From positions 186,001-250,000 of the forward strand of contig JALHQT010000005.1 of the NCBI GenBank assembly GCA_022841825.1: a stretch of 64,000 bases of DNA, written 5' to 3'. Within the stretch, counting starts at the first letter, position 1. Each line of letters begins with the position of its first letter. The notes beneath the pieces were generated by a model. That model was not told the DNA's origin. It did not search any database and was given only the letters and a program-made list of their open reading frames with translations. Shown in pieces: positions 26,140-33,344 of the stretch. Source of the DNA: Anaerolineae bacterium (GTDB lineage: Bacteria; Chloroflexota; Anaerolineae; Aggregatilineales; Phototrophicaceae). Both the position numbers and the translations under genes were made by a program.

Positions 26140-26215
26140 GGCGATTATCGCGTTCGACCCGTGCGCCTGCTGCCTGGCGCATGTGGTGACATAGCCTGGC
26201 AGTGAGATTTCAACC

Positions 26216-26485
26216 ATGCCGCTTACAAAAGGTCAGAAAACCGAGCTTGTGGGCAAGTTCGGCAAGAATGAGACGGATACGGGTTCGGTCGAAGTACAGG
26301 TCGCCATGTTGACCGCCCGCATTCATCAACTCACCGAGCATCTGAAGAATCATCCGCAGGATCAACATTCGCGCGTCGGTCTGCTCAAGCTGGTCGGTTC
26401 CCGCCGCCGCCATCTGAAGTATCTGGCGCGTACCGATGAAAAGAGCTATCAGAAGCTCCTGCAGGATCTCGGTCTGCGTCGATAA
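26216..26485 (+). CDS. rpsO: 30S ribosomal protein S15
   Basis: The 89-residue protein is the normal size of S15, which binds 16S rRNA early in 30S assembly. Landmark segments FGKNETDTGSVEVQVAMLT and HSRVGLLKLVGSRRRHLKYL are canonical, the latter holding the rRNA-binding basic loop. It is followed by pnp after 339 bases, the classic rpsO-pnp order. The gap carries repeats rather than coding sequence. Confidence 0.98.
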   Translation: MPLTKGQKTELVGKFGKNETDTGSVEVQVAMLTARIHQLTEHLKNHPQDQHSRVGLLKLVGSRRRHLKYLARTDEKSYQKLLQDLGLRR

Positions 26486-26487
26486 AA

Positions 26488-26620
26488 AGTAACGAGGAAC
26501 GAGTAATGAGTAACGAGAAGTGCGCAATGTGTGGTGCGAAGCTACAAGACAGACTGTTCGCACAGCGCACTACGCACCCCGCACTTTCTTGACACTCATC
26601 ACTCATTTCTCATCACTCTA
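26488..26620. repeat. Large heptad-based inverted repeat after rpsO
   Basis: Beginning two bases after the rpsO stop, seven-base units such as AGTAACG, AGGAACG, AGTAATG run to about 26515, then GTGCGxx-type units to about 26543. After a ~13-base centre, the opposite strand order follows: TTCGCAC, AGCGCAC, TACGCAC, CCCGCAC, then CTCATCA, CTCATTT, CTCATCA up to about 26618. The two halves are imperfectly complementary and can fold into one long hairpin. It could be a terminator or an RNase-resistant 3' end. Confidence 0.65.
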
Positions 26621-26670
26621 ATCGGTAAGCTCACGACAACACCCGGCAGCGCAGGTATTGGCAAGCGTGA

Positions 26671-26689
26671 CTGAACAAGCCAGGTTCAG
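26671..26689 (+). other. Small hairpin in the rpsO-pnp spacer
   Basis: CTGAAC and GTTCAG pair perfectly around a seven-base loop. The surrounding 26621-26724 has no open frame and little repeat character, so it may be part of the pnp leader RNA. No known leader family is recognised. Confidence 0.35.
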
Positions 26690-26727
26690 CCCCGGTCGCC
26701 AGTCCCTGAGCGCGGGTGGACACACGA

Positions 26728-26799
26728 AGTACTGAGTGCCGAGTATTGAGTACTGAGCGCAAACAAGAGAACCAACTTCAGTCCTCAGTCCTCAGCACC
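26728..26799. repeat. Second heptad inverted repeat, upstream of pnp
   Basis: Five units of AGTACTG type (AGTACTG, AGTGCCG, AGTATTG, AGTACTG, AGCGCAA) at 26728-26762 are followed by TCAGTCC, TCAGTCC, TCAGCAC at 26778-26798 in the opposite sense. The arms can pair. The pnp start codon lies 26 bases beyond. Confidence 0.65.
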
Positions 26800-26824
26800 C
26801 CCAATGAATTCAGGGAGACAAAAC

Positions 26825-29101
26825 ATGAAATTCGAAACCCCAATGGGTACTGTCCATCGTTATACGGTCCAGCTTGGCGGGCAGGAACTGACCTTCGAGA
26901 CTGGTCGTCTCGCAGAACAGGCGGGCGGCGCGGTCACCGTCCAGGTCGGTCAGACCGTCGTCTTTGCGACGGCGACCATGAGCAAGCACGCACGCGAAGG
27001 CATCGACTTCTTCCCGTTGAGCGTGGACTACGAAGAGAAGATGTATGCCGCCGGGCGCATCCCTGGCTCGTACTTCCGCCGCGAAGGTCGCCAGAGCGAG
27101 AGCGCCATCCTCGTCTCGCGCGTCATCGACCGCCCACTGCGCCCGCTTTTCAGCGAAGAGATGCGCAATGAAGTCCAGGTCATTCTGACGGCGTTCAGCC
27201 ATGACCAGGAAAACCAGATCGACATGCTCGGCATCACCGCCGCCAGCGCCGCGCTCGCCATCAGCGACATTCCCTGGGATGGTCCCGTTGCCGGCGTTCG
27301 CATCGGCTTGATCGACGGCGAGCTGGTGGTCAACCCAACCATCCCCCAGATGGAAGACAGCATCCTCGACCTGCGCGTGGCAGGCACTGCCGACGCCATC
27401 AACATGGTCGAATGCGCCGCCGCCGAAGTCGACGAAGAGACGATGCTCAGAGCACTCAAGCTGGCGCACGACAGCATCCAGCCGGTGATCGCTCTGCAAA
27501 AGCAGATGGCAGCAGAAGTTGGCAAGGCGAAGTCGGAAGTCATCAAGAACACGGTTGATGCTGCGCTCCAGGAAGCCATCGCCAGCAAGACGCGCGCCGG
27601 TGTGCGCGAGGTGATGGTCGAAACGACCGACCGAGGCGACCGCAACGAACGTCTCGACGCAATCCGCGATGCACTCGTCGCCGAATACGAACAGGCGAAC
27701 GCGGCGGCTGGCGCGACCCCCATCGACCTCAAGATGGTCAAGCTCGCCTACGACAACATCATCTACGAAGAAGTCCGCCGCCGTATCACCGTCGATGGCG
27801 TGCGCCCTGATGGACGCGACAACACCACGATCCGCCCACTGGCGGCGGATGTCGGCTTGATCCCGCGTGTGCATGGCAGCGGCTTGTTCAAGCGCGGTCA
27901 GACGCAGGTCATGACCATCGCCACGATCGGCACACCGCGCGATGCGCAGTCGATTGAGACGGTCAGCCCGGAAGAATCGCGTCGCTACATGCACCACTAC
28001 AACTTCCCGCCCTACAGCACGGGCGAAACGTCGCCGCTGCGCGGACCCAAGCGCCGCGAAATCGGGCATGGCGCGCTGGCGGAAGCCGCGCTGCGCTCGA
28101 TGATCCCCGCGGAAGACAAGTTCCCCTACACCATCCGTCTGGTCAGCGAAGTCCTGTCGTCGAACGGCAGCACGTCAATGGCGAGCGTCTGCGGCAGCAC
28201 GCTGGCGCTGATGGATGCGGGTGTGCCGATTGTGCGCCCGGTCGCGGGCATTGCCATGGGCTTGGTCAAAGAGGACGACAAAGTCGCCATCCTGACCGAC
28301 ATCCAGGGTCTGGAAGACCACCTGGGTGACATGGACTTTAAGGTCGCGGGCACGACCCAGGGCATTACCGCGCTTCAGATGGACATCAAGATCAAGGGCG
28401 TCTCGGACGCGATCATGAAGCAGGCGTTGGCACAGGCACGCGACGCCCGCCTGCAAATCCTCGAAGTCCTGCTCAAGGCGATCCCGGCTCCCCGCGCGGA
28501 GATCAGCGAGTTCGCCCCGCGCATGACCACGCTCAAGATCAACCCGGAGAAGATCGGTGCGCTGATCGGTCCCGGCGGCAAGAATGTGCGCGGCATCCAG
28601 GATCGCACGGGTGTCAAGATCGACATCGCCGACGACGGCACGGTCTTCGTGGCAGGCATCGACGCGGCGACCGTCTCGCTGGCGGTTGATGAGGTGCGCG
28701 GCTTGACGGAAGATGTCGAGATTGGGCGCATCTACACCGGCAAGGTCAACCGCATCGAGCCGTATGGCGCGTTCGTCGAAATCATGCCGGGCAAGGATGG
28801 TCTCGTCCACATCTCGCAGCTCGCGGATTACCGCGTGAACAGCGTCGAAGACGAGGTCAAGATCGGCGACGAGATCATGGTCATGGTCACCGATGTTGAT
28901 CCGGGTGGCAAGGTGCGCCTGAGCCGCCAGGCAGTCCTGGCGGGCTGGACGGCGGAAGAGGCGCGTGAGCGCGACCGTCGTCCGCCGGGTGGCGGCGGCA
29001 ATCGCGGTGGAGACCGAGGTGGCGACCGAGGTGACCGAGGCGGTCGCGGCGGTGGTGGTGGTGGGTTCGGTGGAGATCGTGGCGGACGCAGATACGATTA
29101 A
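26825..29101 (+). CDS. pnp: Polyribonucleotide nucleotidyltransferase (PNPase)
   Basis: The 758-residue phosphorolytic 3'-5' exoribonuclease starts at ATG 26825 with GGGAGA upstream. Two RNase PH domains flank a helical linker; the second carries FPPYSTGET and the catalytic region DVPW-like and [12 protein letters not shown] domain ([17 protein letters not shown], near 575-590) and an S1 domain ([31 protein letters not shown]) follow. The last ~45 residues are Arg/Gly/Asp repeats ([13 protein letters not shown]), an RGG-type RNA-binding tail longer than in most PNPases. The gene sits after rpsO, as in many bacteria. A repeat hairpin begins six bases after the stop. Confidence 0.97.
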   Translation: MKFETPMGTVHRYTVQLGGQELTFETGRLAEQAGGAVTVQVGQTVVFATATMSKHAREGIDFFPLSVDYEEKMYAAGRIPGSYFRREGRQSESAILVSRVIDRPLRPLFSEEMRNEVQVILTAFSHDQENQIDMLGITAASAALAISDIPWDGPVAGVRIGLIDGELVVNPTIPQMEDSILDLRVAGTADAINMVECAAAEVDEETMLRALKLAHDSIQPVIALQKQMAAEVGKAKSEVIKNTVDAALQEAIASKTRAGVREVMVETTDRGDRNERLDAIRDALVAEYEQANAAAGATPIDLKMVKLAYDNIIYEEVRRRITVDGVRPDGRDNTTIRPLAADVGLIPRVHGSGLFKRGQTQVMTIATIGTPRDAQSIETVSPEESRRYMHHYNFPPYSTGETSPLRGPKRREIGHGALAEAALRSMIPAEDKFPYTIRLVSEVLSSNGSTSMASVCGSTLALMDAGVPIVRPVAGIAMGLVKEDDKVAILTDIQGLEDHLGDMDFKVAGTTQGITALQMDIKIKGVSDAIMKQALAQARDARLQILEVLLKAIPAPRAEISEFAPRMTTLKINPEKIGALIGPGGKNVRGIQDRTGVKIDIADDGTVFVAGIDAATVSLAVDEVRGLTEDVEIGRIYTGKVNRIEPYGAFVEIMPGKDGLVHISQLADYRVNSVEDEVKIGDEIMVMVTDVDPGGKVRLSRQAVLAGWTAEEARERDRRPPGGGGNRGGDRGGDRGDRGGRGGGGGGFGGDRGGRRYD

Positions 29102-29107
29102 CCACCT

Positions 29108-29133
29108 GTAGGGGCGCACCGATGGGTGCGCCC
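29108..29133 (+). repeat. GTAG-foot hairpin just after the pnp stop
   Basis: Foot GTAG at 29108, stem GGGCGCACC (29112-29120) with GGTGCGCCC (29125-29133), loop GATG: a perfect 9 bp stem. It starts six bases after the pnp stop codon. Confidence 0.87.
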
Positions 29134-29173
29134 GAAACCCGTGTGTCGTCGCGTTTTCCGCCGATCCAAAATG

Positions 29174-29203
29174 AAGGGCGAGCCATCTGGTTCGCCCTTT
29201 GCA
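29174..29203 (+). terminator. Probable terminator of rpsO-pnp
   Basis: AAGGGCGAGCC pairs with GGTTCGCCCTT around ATCT, with one G-T pair, and a short T-rich stretch (TTTGCATTTC) follows. It may itself be a decayed copy of the GTAG-foot repeat, since the stem begins GGGCGA. Confidence 0.55.
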
Positions 29204-29213
29204 TTTCTGCGCA

Positions 29214-29219
29214 TATAAT
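29214..29219 (+). promoter_or_regulatory. Candidate -10 box of the FAD oxidoreductase gene
   Basis: TATAAT lies 46 bases before the start codon at 29266, with TTCGCC 17 bases upstream inside the terminator arm. Only the -10 is convincing. Confidence 0.4.
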
Positions 29220-29265
29220 CGTGTGAAGTCACCGAGAGCTTTCCCAACGAGACGTTATTCTAATC

Positions 29266-30639
29266 ATGCAAAAGTACATTTCCGCCACACATGCCGCCGA
29301 TAATCTCCCCCGCAGCGTCGATGTCGTCATCATCGGCGCGGGTCCTGCGGGCAGTGCTGCCGCCTGGGCGCTCGACCGTGCGCAGCCCGGCATTCGCACA
29401 CTCGTCGTCGAACGCGCGGCGACCGTCGGCGCGGGCAGCTCGCGCGCATCGCTCGAAAACTTCCGCACCTGCTGGCCCTGCGCGCCCCTCGCGCGCATGA
29501 TGCAGCGCAGCGTCCACGTCATCATGAACGCCGACGATACCCTGGGCGCCGGCGCGCGCGACACGCTCCATCCCAAGCAGCAGGGCTATCTATGGTGCGC
29601 CTTCGACGAGCGGCAGGCGGCGAACTTCCGCGCCGATGTCGCCCATCTGCAAGGCATGGGCATCGACGTGGTGAGCTATCTCGACGGCGAAGAGGTCGCC
29701 TATCGCTTCCCCTGGCTGGGAAAAAACGTCATCGCCGCAAAGTATGACCCAACGGCAGGCTGGCTCGACTCCAACGCGCTGATCGGGCGCTTCCTGGCGG
29801 CAGCGAGCGGTGCGCAGGTGCTGCTCGACGCGGGCGATGTCCGGCTGCGCATTGAAGGCAGCGCGGTTTGCGGCGTCGAGACCGCGGCGGGGTTCATCGC
29901 CACGCCGCGCGTGGTGCTGGCGGCGGGTGCGTGGTCGGTCGAGATCGGGCGCGCGGCGAACATCCGCATCCCGCTCGAACTCCGCCCCCGTCAGAGCTTC
30001 ACGACCGGTTGGCGGCACGACGCCTTCCCGGAAGACGCGCCCATGTTGATCGGTTCCGCGCCCTTCCCCCATGTCCGTCCGGAAGCGCGCAGCGGGGCGA
30101 TCTTCGGCTGGGAATACCGCTGGCACCGCAAACATGCAAAGGGTGAGGGTCTAGGGACGCCATTCAAGGCGTCCGTGCATGATGAGCACGGGGATACACA
30201 TACGCCGGATGACGCCATCGAATCGCCTGTCGCCAACCTCGACGCGCTCAAAGACCCGCGCTTTCCGTCGATCACGCTGGCGCTGCTGGCGAGGCAGTTC
30301 GGCGATCTGCCGGGCAACGGCTTTGCCGACGGGCGCTACATGCGCTCGATCTACCACAACATCGGCTACTACGTCTATCGAGACGCGACGACCGCCTATC
30401 GTACCAACGCTGATGGCAGCCGGACGCCCTATGAGAGCGAACGCGCCATCCTCGACGCACATCCCGATGTCGCGGGCTTGTTCCTGTCGATTGCCCACGT
30501 CGGGCACGGGGTGATGAGCGCGCCAGCGGCGGGCGAGATCATCGCGGCGAAGGTGCTTGGGCAGCCGCTGCCCGACCCGATCTTCGCGGACTTTGGCATC
30601 AACGTGCCCTGGGTCGCGCATGACGAGAATGCGCTATGA
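29266..30639 (+). CDS. FAD-dependent oxidoreductase of the DAO (glycine/D-amino acid oxidase) family
   Basis: The 457-residue protein opens with a Rossmann FAD site, VDVVIIGAGPAGSAAAWAL, followed by a Glu-Arg at the end of the second strand (LVVERAA). A second FAD contact region, VVLAAGAWSVEIGRAA, lies near residue 220, and the C-terminal GHGVMSAPAAGEIIAAKVL closes the FAD fold. DAO enzymes oxidise amines of small substrates; the substrate here is unknown. Residues 296-304 (LGTPFKASV) are encoded by a GTAG-type repeat copy at 30151-30176. The segment between FGWEYRWHRK and SPVANLDALK is therefore probably an expanded surface loop. Confidence 0.88.
   Translation: MQKYISATHAADNLPRSVDVVIIGAGPAGSAAAWALDRAQPGIRTLVVERAATVGAGSSRASLENFRTCWPCAPLARMMQRSVHVIMNADDTLGAGARDTLHPKQQGYLWCAFDERQAANFRADVAHLQGMGIDVVSYLDGEEVAYRFPWLGKNVIAAKYDPTAGWLDSNALIGRFLAAASGAQVLLDAGDVRLRIEGSAVCGVETAAGFIATPRVVLAAGAWSVEIGRAANIRIPLELRPRQSFTTGWRHDAFPEDAPMLIGSAPFPHVRPEARSGAIFGWEYRWHRKHAKGEGLGTPFKASVHDEHGDTHTPDDAIESPVANLDALKDPRFPSITLALLARQFGDLPGNGFADGRYMRSIYHNIGYYVYRDATTAYRTNADGSRTPYESERAILDAHPDVAGLFLSIAHVGHGVMSAPAAGEIIAAKVLGQPLPDPIFADFGINVPWVAHDENAL
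30151..30176 (+). repeat. REP-like hairpin in frame inside the FAD oxidoreductase gene
   Basis: The copy matches the RAYT-associated unit at all but two of 26 positions: the first base is C instead of G (CTAGGGAC), and the loop reads TTCAA instead of TTCAT. The stem GGACGCC/GGCGTCC is intact. It is read in frame as LGTPFKASV without a stop. Confidence 0.85.
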
Positions 30640-30696
30640 AGTTATGCGGTTGACAACGCTGTGGAAACAATAGCAAGAAGAGCTAGAATTGCGCGC

Positions 30697-32106
30697 ATGA
30701 TCCGCTTCATCACCCGTCACAAACTGCTGGCGCTGCTCGTCGTCACCGTCGCCATTCGGCTGTCGCTGTTGATCGCTCTGTATCCGTCGATTTTCGCCTT
30801 TGAGCGCACTGGGGCAATTCACGGCTCCGGTGCCTACGACACCTATGCGCTTAACCTGCTCGCCAGCGGCGTGTATGGCAAAGCAGCACCCGGAGTCCCG
30901 GATGCGCACCTGCCGCCGCTTATCAGCTATGTCACGGCTGCAATCTACGCCACATTAGGGCGCAGCGGCTTCGCGGTTGGGGTCGTCAACATCGGGTTCG
31001 ATCTCATCACGGTTGCAGCGCTCTATCACCTGACGCGGCGCTTACTCCCCCGCTATGGCGAACCAGCCGCCCTGTTGGCGGGCGCGATGTTCGCCTTCTA
31101 TCCCTATCTCATCTTCCAGAACCTCACGCTGATTGATACGCCGCTTTTCATGGCGCTGCTCTACAGTTGGCTGCTGACGCTGGTCTTGCTGCGCGAACGC
31201 GCGTCATTCGACAGCGGGGCATGGCGGCTCGCGCTGCTATCCGGCGTGCTGCTGGGGCTGATCGCCCTTGTGCGCACCAACGCGGTGCTGCTGGCTCCTG
31301 GACTGGCGCTATGGTTTCTCCTTCGCCGCAGCCTGATGCAGACGGCGGCACGACTGGGGATCGTCGCGCTCGTCTCCGCGCTGGTGATCGCCCCCTGGAT
31401 GGCACACGTCTACAGCATCTATGGTCAGTTCGTGCCGGTCGCACTCAACGGCGGCGAAAACTGGTATCAGGGCAATAATCGTTATCTCATCGCCTATTTT
31501 CGCGCGGGGTATGATGCACAGTGGATACCCCCGCCGGATGGGGTGCAACCGCCGGAGCGATTCTCACCGGAACACAGCGCCCGGCTCGCGGCGGCGGGCT
31601 GGGACTACCTGCGCGATAACCCACAGGTGATCCCGGAGCTGCTATGGACCAAGCTGCTCGTGCATTGGAGCATACCTATCACGCCTACCCGCAATCCGGT
31701 CGCAGGAGAACTGCCGCGCTTCGATTACCAGGGCGACGCCATTTCCTCGACTGACGCGCAGGGAAATCTCGAAATTGGAGGGCTGCCCCCTGGTGATCCG
31801 GTTGATCTCTACTCGTCCAGTCTGTTCGATATCGTCGGTCGAACGATTCACGTCGTCTACTTCGGCTCGTTGTTTGTGCTTGGGCTGTTTGGCATATGGC
31901 TCACACGGGATGCGTGGCGCGATGTATCACTGATCTGGATCGTCCAGATCGCGACAACCGTCACCTATGTCATGTTCCACCCCTCGACGCGCTACCGCGT
32001 CCCGACTGACCCGCTGCTTTTCATCTTCTCCGCCTGGGCGCTGATCGCGCTCTACACCTGGTGGCGCGGCGCCCGTTTGCCATCCAAACGGGTACAGCCC
32101 GCATGA
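30697..32106 (+). CDS. GT39/ArnT-like membrane glycosyltransferase
   Basis: From ATG 30697 the protein has 469 residues; a GTG at 30661 would add 12. It has about ten membrane segments with the GT39-like first loop (SGAYDTYALNLLASGVYG) and a second loop region GGENWYQGNNRYL. Such enzymes transfer sugars from polyprenyl phosphate to proteins, lipids or polymers on the outer face of the membrane. The usual acidic pair of the first loop is not obvious, so activity is not certain. The next gene, an acyltransferase, overlaps it by four bases, which suggests a shared pathway such as surface glycan decoration. Confidence 0.8.
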   Translation: MIRFITRHKLLALLVVTVAIRLSLLIALYPSIFAFERTGAIHGSGAYDTYALNLLASGVYGKAAPGVPDAHLPPLISYVTAAIYATLGRSGFAVGVVNIGFDLITVAALYHLTRRLLPRYGEPAALLAGAMFAFYPYLIFQNLTLIDTPLFMALLYSWLLTLVLLRERASFDSGAWRLALLSGVLLGLIALVRTNAVLLAPGLALWFLLRRSLMQTAARLGIVALVSALVIAPWMAHVYSIYGQFVPVALNGGENWYQGNNRYLIAYFRAGYDAQWIPPPDGVQPPERFSPEHSARLAAAGWDYLRDNPQVIPELLWTKLLVHWSIPITPTRNPVAGELPRFDYQGDAISSTDAQGNLEIGGLPPGDPVDLYSSSLFDIVGRTIHVVYFGSLFVLGLFGIWLTRDAWRDVSLIWIVQIATTVTYVMFHPSTRYRVPTDPLLFIFSAWALIALYTWWRGARLPSKRVQPA

Positions 32107-32741
32107 ACACGCCACCTCCCGCCTCGGACAGCGCGCTGGCACAGGCACTGCTCATGCCCTGGAAAGCGCGAAATGAGATCGAGCGCCTGCTCATCCTGCC
32201 ATTCGCCTGGATGAGCGCGGTCGGCGCAGGCGCAGGATGGGGCGCAGGCTGGAAGCTCTATGGCTTCCCAATCTGGCAGCTTCATCGCCGCAGTAGCGTG
32301 CAGATCGGCGCGCGTCTGAGCCTGCGCTCGACCTGGCGCAGCAACCCGCTCGGTCCCAACCGCCCCTGTATCATCAGCACGCGGACGGCGGGTGCGGAAC
32401 TCGCCATCGGCGATGACTTCGGGATGACGGGCGGTTCCATCGTCTGCGCCGAGCGCATCGAGATCGGCGGTCGCGTTAATGTCGGCTGCAACACCATCAT
32501 CACCGATACCGACTTCCACCCACTCGACCCGACTGCCCGCCAATCAGACATCAACGCGGGTGCGTCCGCTCCTATCATCATCGAAGACGACGTGTTCATC
32601 GGGATGCAGTGCCTAATCCTCAAGGGCGTGCGCCTGGGCACGGGTTGCGTGGTCGGGGCGGGCAGCGTCGTCACACGCGATGTGCCGCCGCGCGCCATCG
32701 TCGCGGGCAACCCCGCCCGCGTCCTCCGCACACTAGCGTGA
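32103..32741 (+). CDS. Left-handed beta-helix (hexapeptide) acyltransferase
   Basis: The 212-residue product starts inside the ATGA overlap with the GT39 gene. From about residue 75 it shows hexapeptide repeats of the WbbJ/LacA type: LAIGDDFGMTGGSIVCAERIEIGGRVNVGCNT in pieces, then the typical DTDFHPLDP loop, PIIIEDDVFIGMQCLILKGVRLGTGCVVGAGSVVTRD and IVAGNPARVLR. The catalytic His is that of DTDFHP. Such enzymes O- or N-acetylate sugars of surface glycans. The N-terminal 70 residues include a Gly/Ala-rich hydrophobic stretch, perhaps a membrane contact. Confidence 0.9.
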   Translation: MNTPPPASDSALAQALLMPWKARNEIERLLILPFAWMSAVGAGAGWGAGWKLYGFPIWQLHRRSSVQIGARLSLRSTWRSNPLGPNRPCIISTRTAGAELAIGDDFGMTGGSIVCAERIEIGGRVNVGCNTIITDTDFHPLDPTARQSDINAGASAPIIIEDDVFIGMQCLILKGVRLGTGCVVGAGSVVTRDVPPRAIVAGNPARVLRTLA

Positions 32742-32815
32742 TACGCGGACGTTATATCGGGCGGACACATCGAACAATGCCACAGGTTTACGTCAATAGG
32801 CTCACCACAGTCTTT

Positions 32816-32849
32816 ACTCAGTCCTCAGCACTCAGTCCTCAGTCCTGTC
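32816..32849. repeat. Heptad array touching the EamA stop codon
   Basis: Units of ACTCAGT, CCTCAGC, ACTCAGT, CCTCAGT type run right up to the stop codon of the minus-strand EamA gene (TGA at 32848-32850). They match the array upstream of pnp. Here no opposite arm is evident, so this may be half of the structure. Confidence 0.65.
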
Positions 32850-33267
32850 ATGCCTCCCACTGCACGACGACAACGCCGACGATGATGATGGCAATGCCTG
32901 CGACCTTGCGCAGGTCGAGCGTCTCGTCGCGCGCCAGCACGCCCAGCGCTAGCACCACCACCGGGTAGGCAGCCGTCACGGCGACGGCGACGGATGCGCT
33001 GGTATCGCGCAGCGCGAAGAAGAACAGCAGCGCCGCGCCCGCCGCCGCAAATCCCGCGACCAACGCATAGCGGAGGGCGCTGCCATCCAGGTTCGTCTCT
33101 GGCGCAAGGCGCGCGCCGAGGATGTAGAAGACGGGGATCAGCAGTGCGGAGGGAATATAGTACATCCATTGAACTGTCAGCGGATGGGCGCTGCCAACCG
33201 CACGCCCATTGGCGAATCCCCACACCCCCCACAGAACCGTCGAGACAATCAGCAGCAGCGTAGACAT
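32848..33267 (-). CDS. Half-size EamA/DMT-family transporter
   Basis: The 139-residue protein has about five hydrophobic segments and matches one EamA repeat: it starts LLLIVSTVLWGVWGFANGRAV and ends LRKVAGIAIIIVGVVVVQW. Most DMT exporters carry two such repeats in ~300 residues, so this one would have to work as a dimer, as small multidrug-resistance proteins do. AAAGG precedes ATG 33267. The substrate is unknown. The gene is convergent with the acyltransferase and is followed directly by a heptad repeat array. Confidence 0.82.
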   Translation of the reverse strand: MSTLLLIVSTVLWGVWGFANGRAVGSAHPLTVQWMYYIPSALLIPVFYILGARLAPETNLDGSALRYALVAGFAAAGAALLFFFALRDTSASVAVAVTAAYPVVVLALGVLARDETLDLRKVAGIAIIIVGVVVVQWEA

Positions 33268-33344
33268 CGAGCGGGCAACCTTTCAGGTAGAGATGTCGCT
33301 CTAGAGTACCGCACTCGGCTGGCAGATGCCGATGTCAACAATGC

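Noticed and set aside
28005-28140. CCCTAC matches in pnp (PPYSTGET and KFPYTIR codons)
   Set aside because: These encode conserved PNPase residues and have no palindrome around them.
30650-30689. TTGACA ... TAGAAT as a promoter of the GT39 gene
   Set aside because: The two boxes are 28 bases apart, too far for a sigma-70-type promoter.
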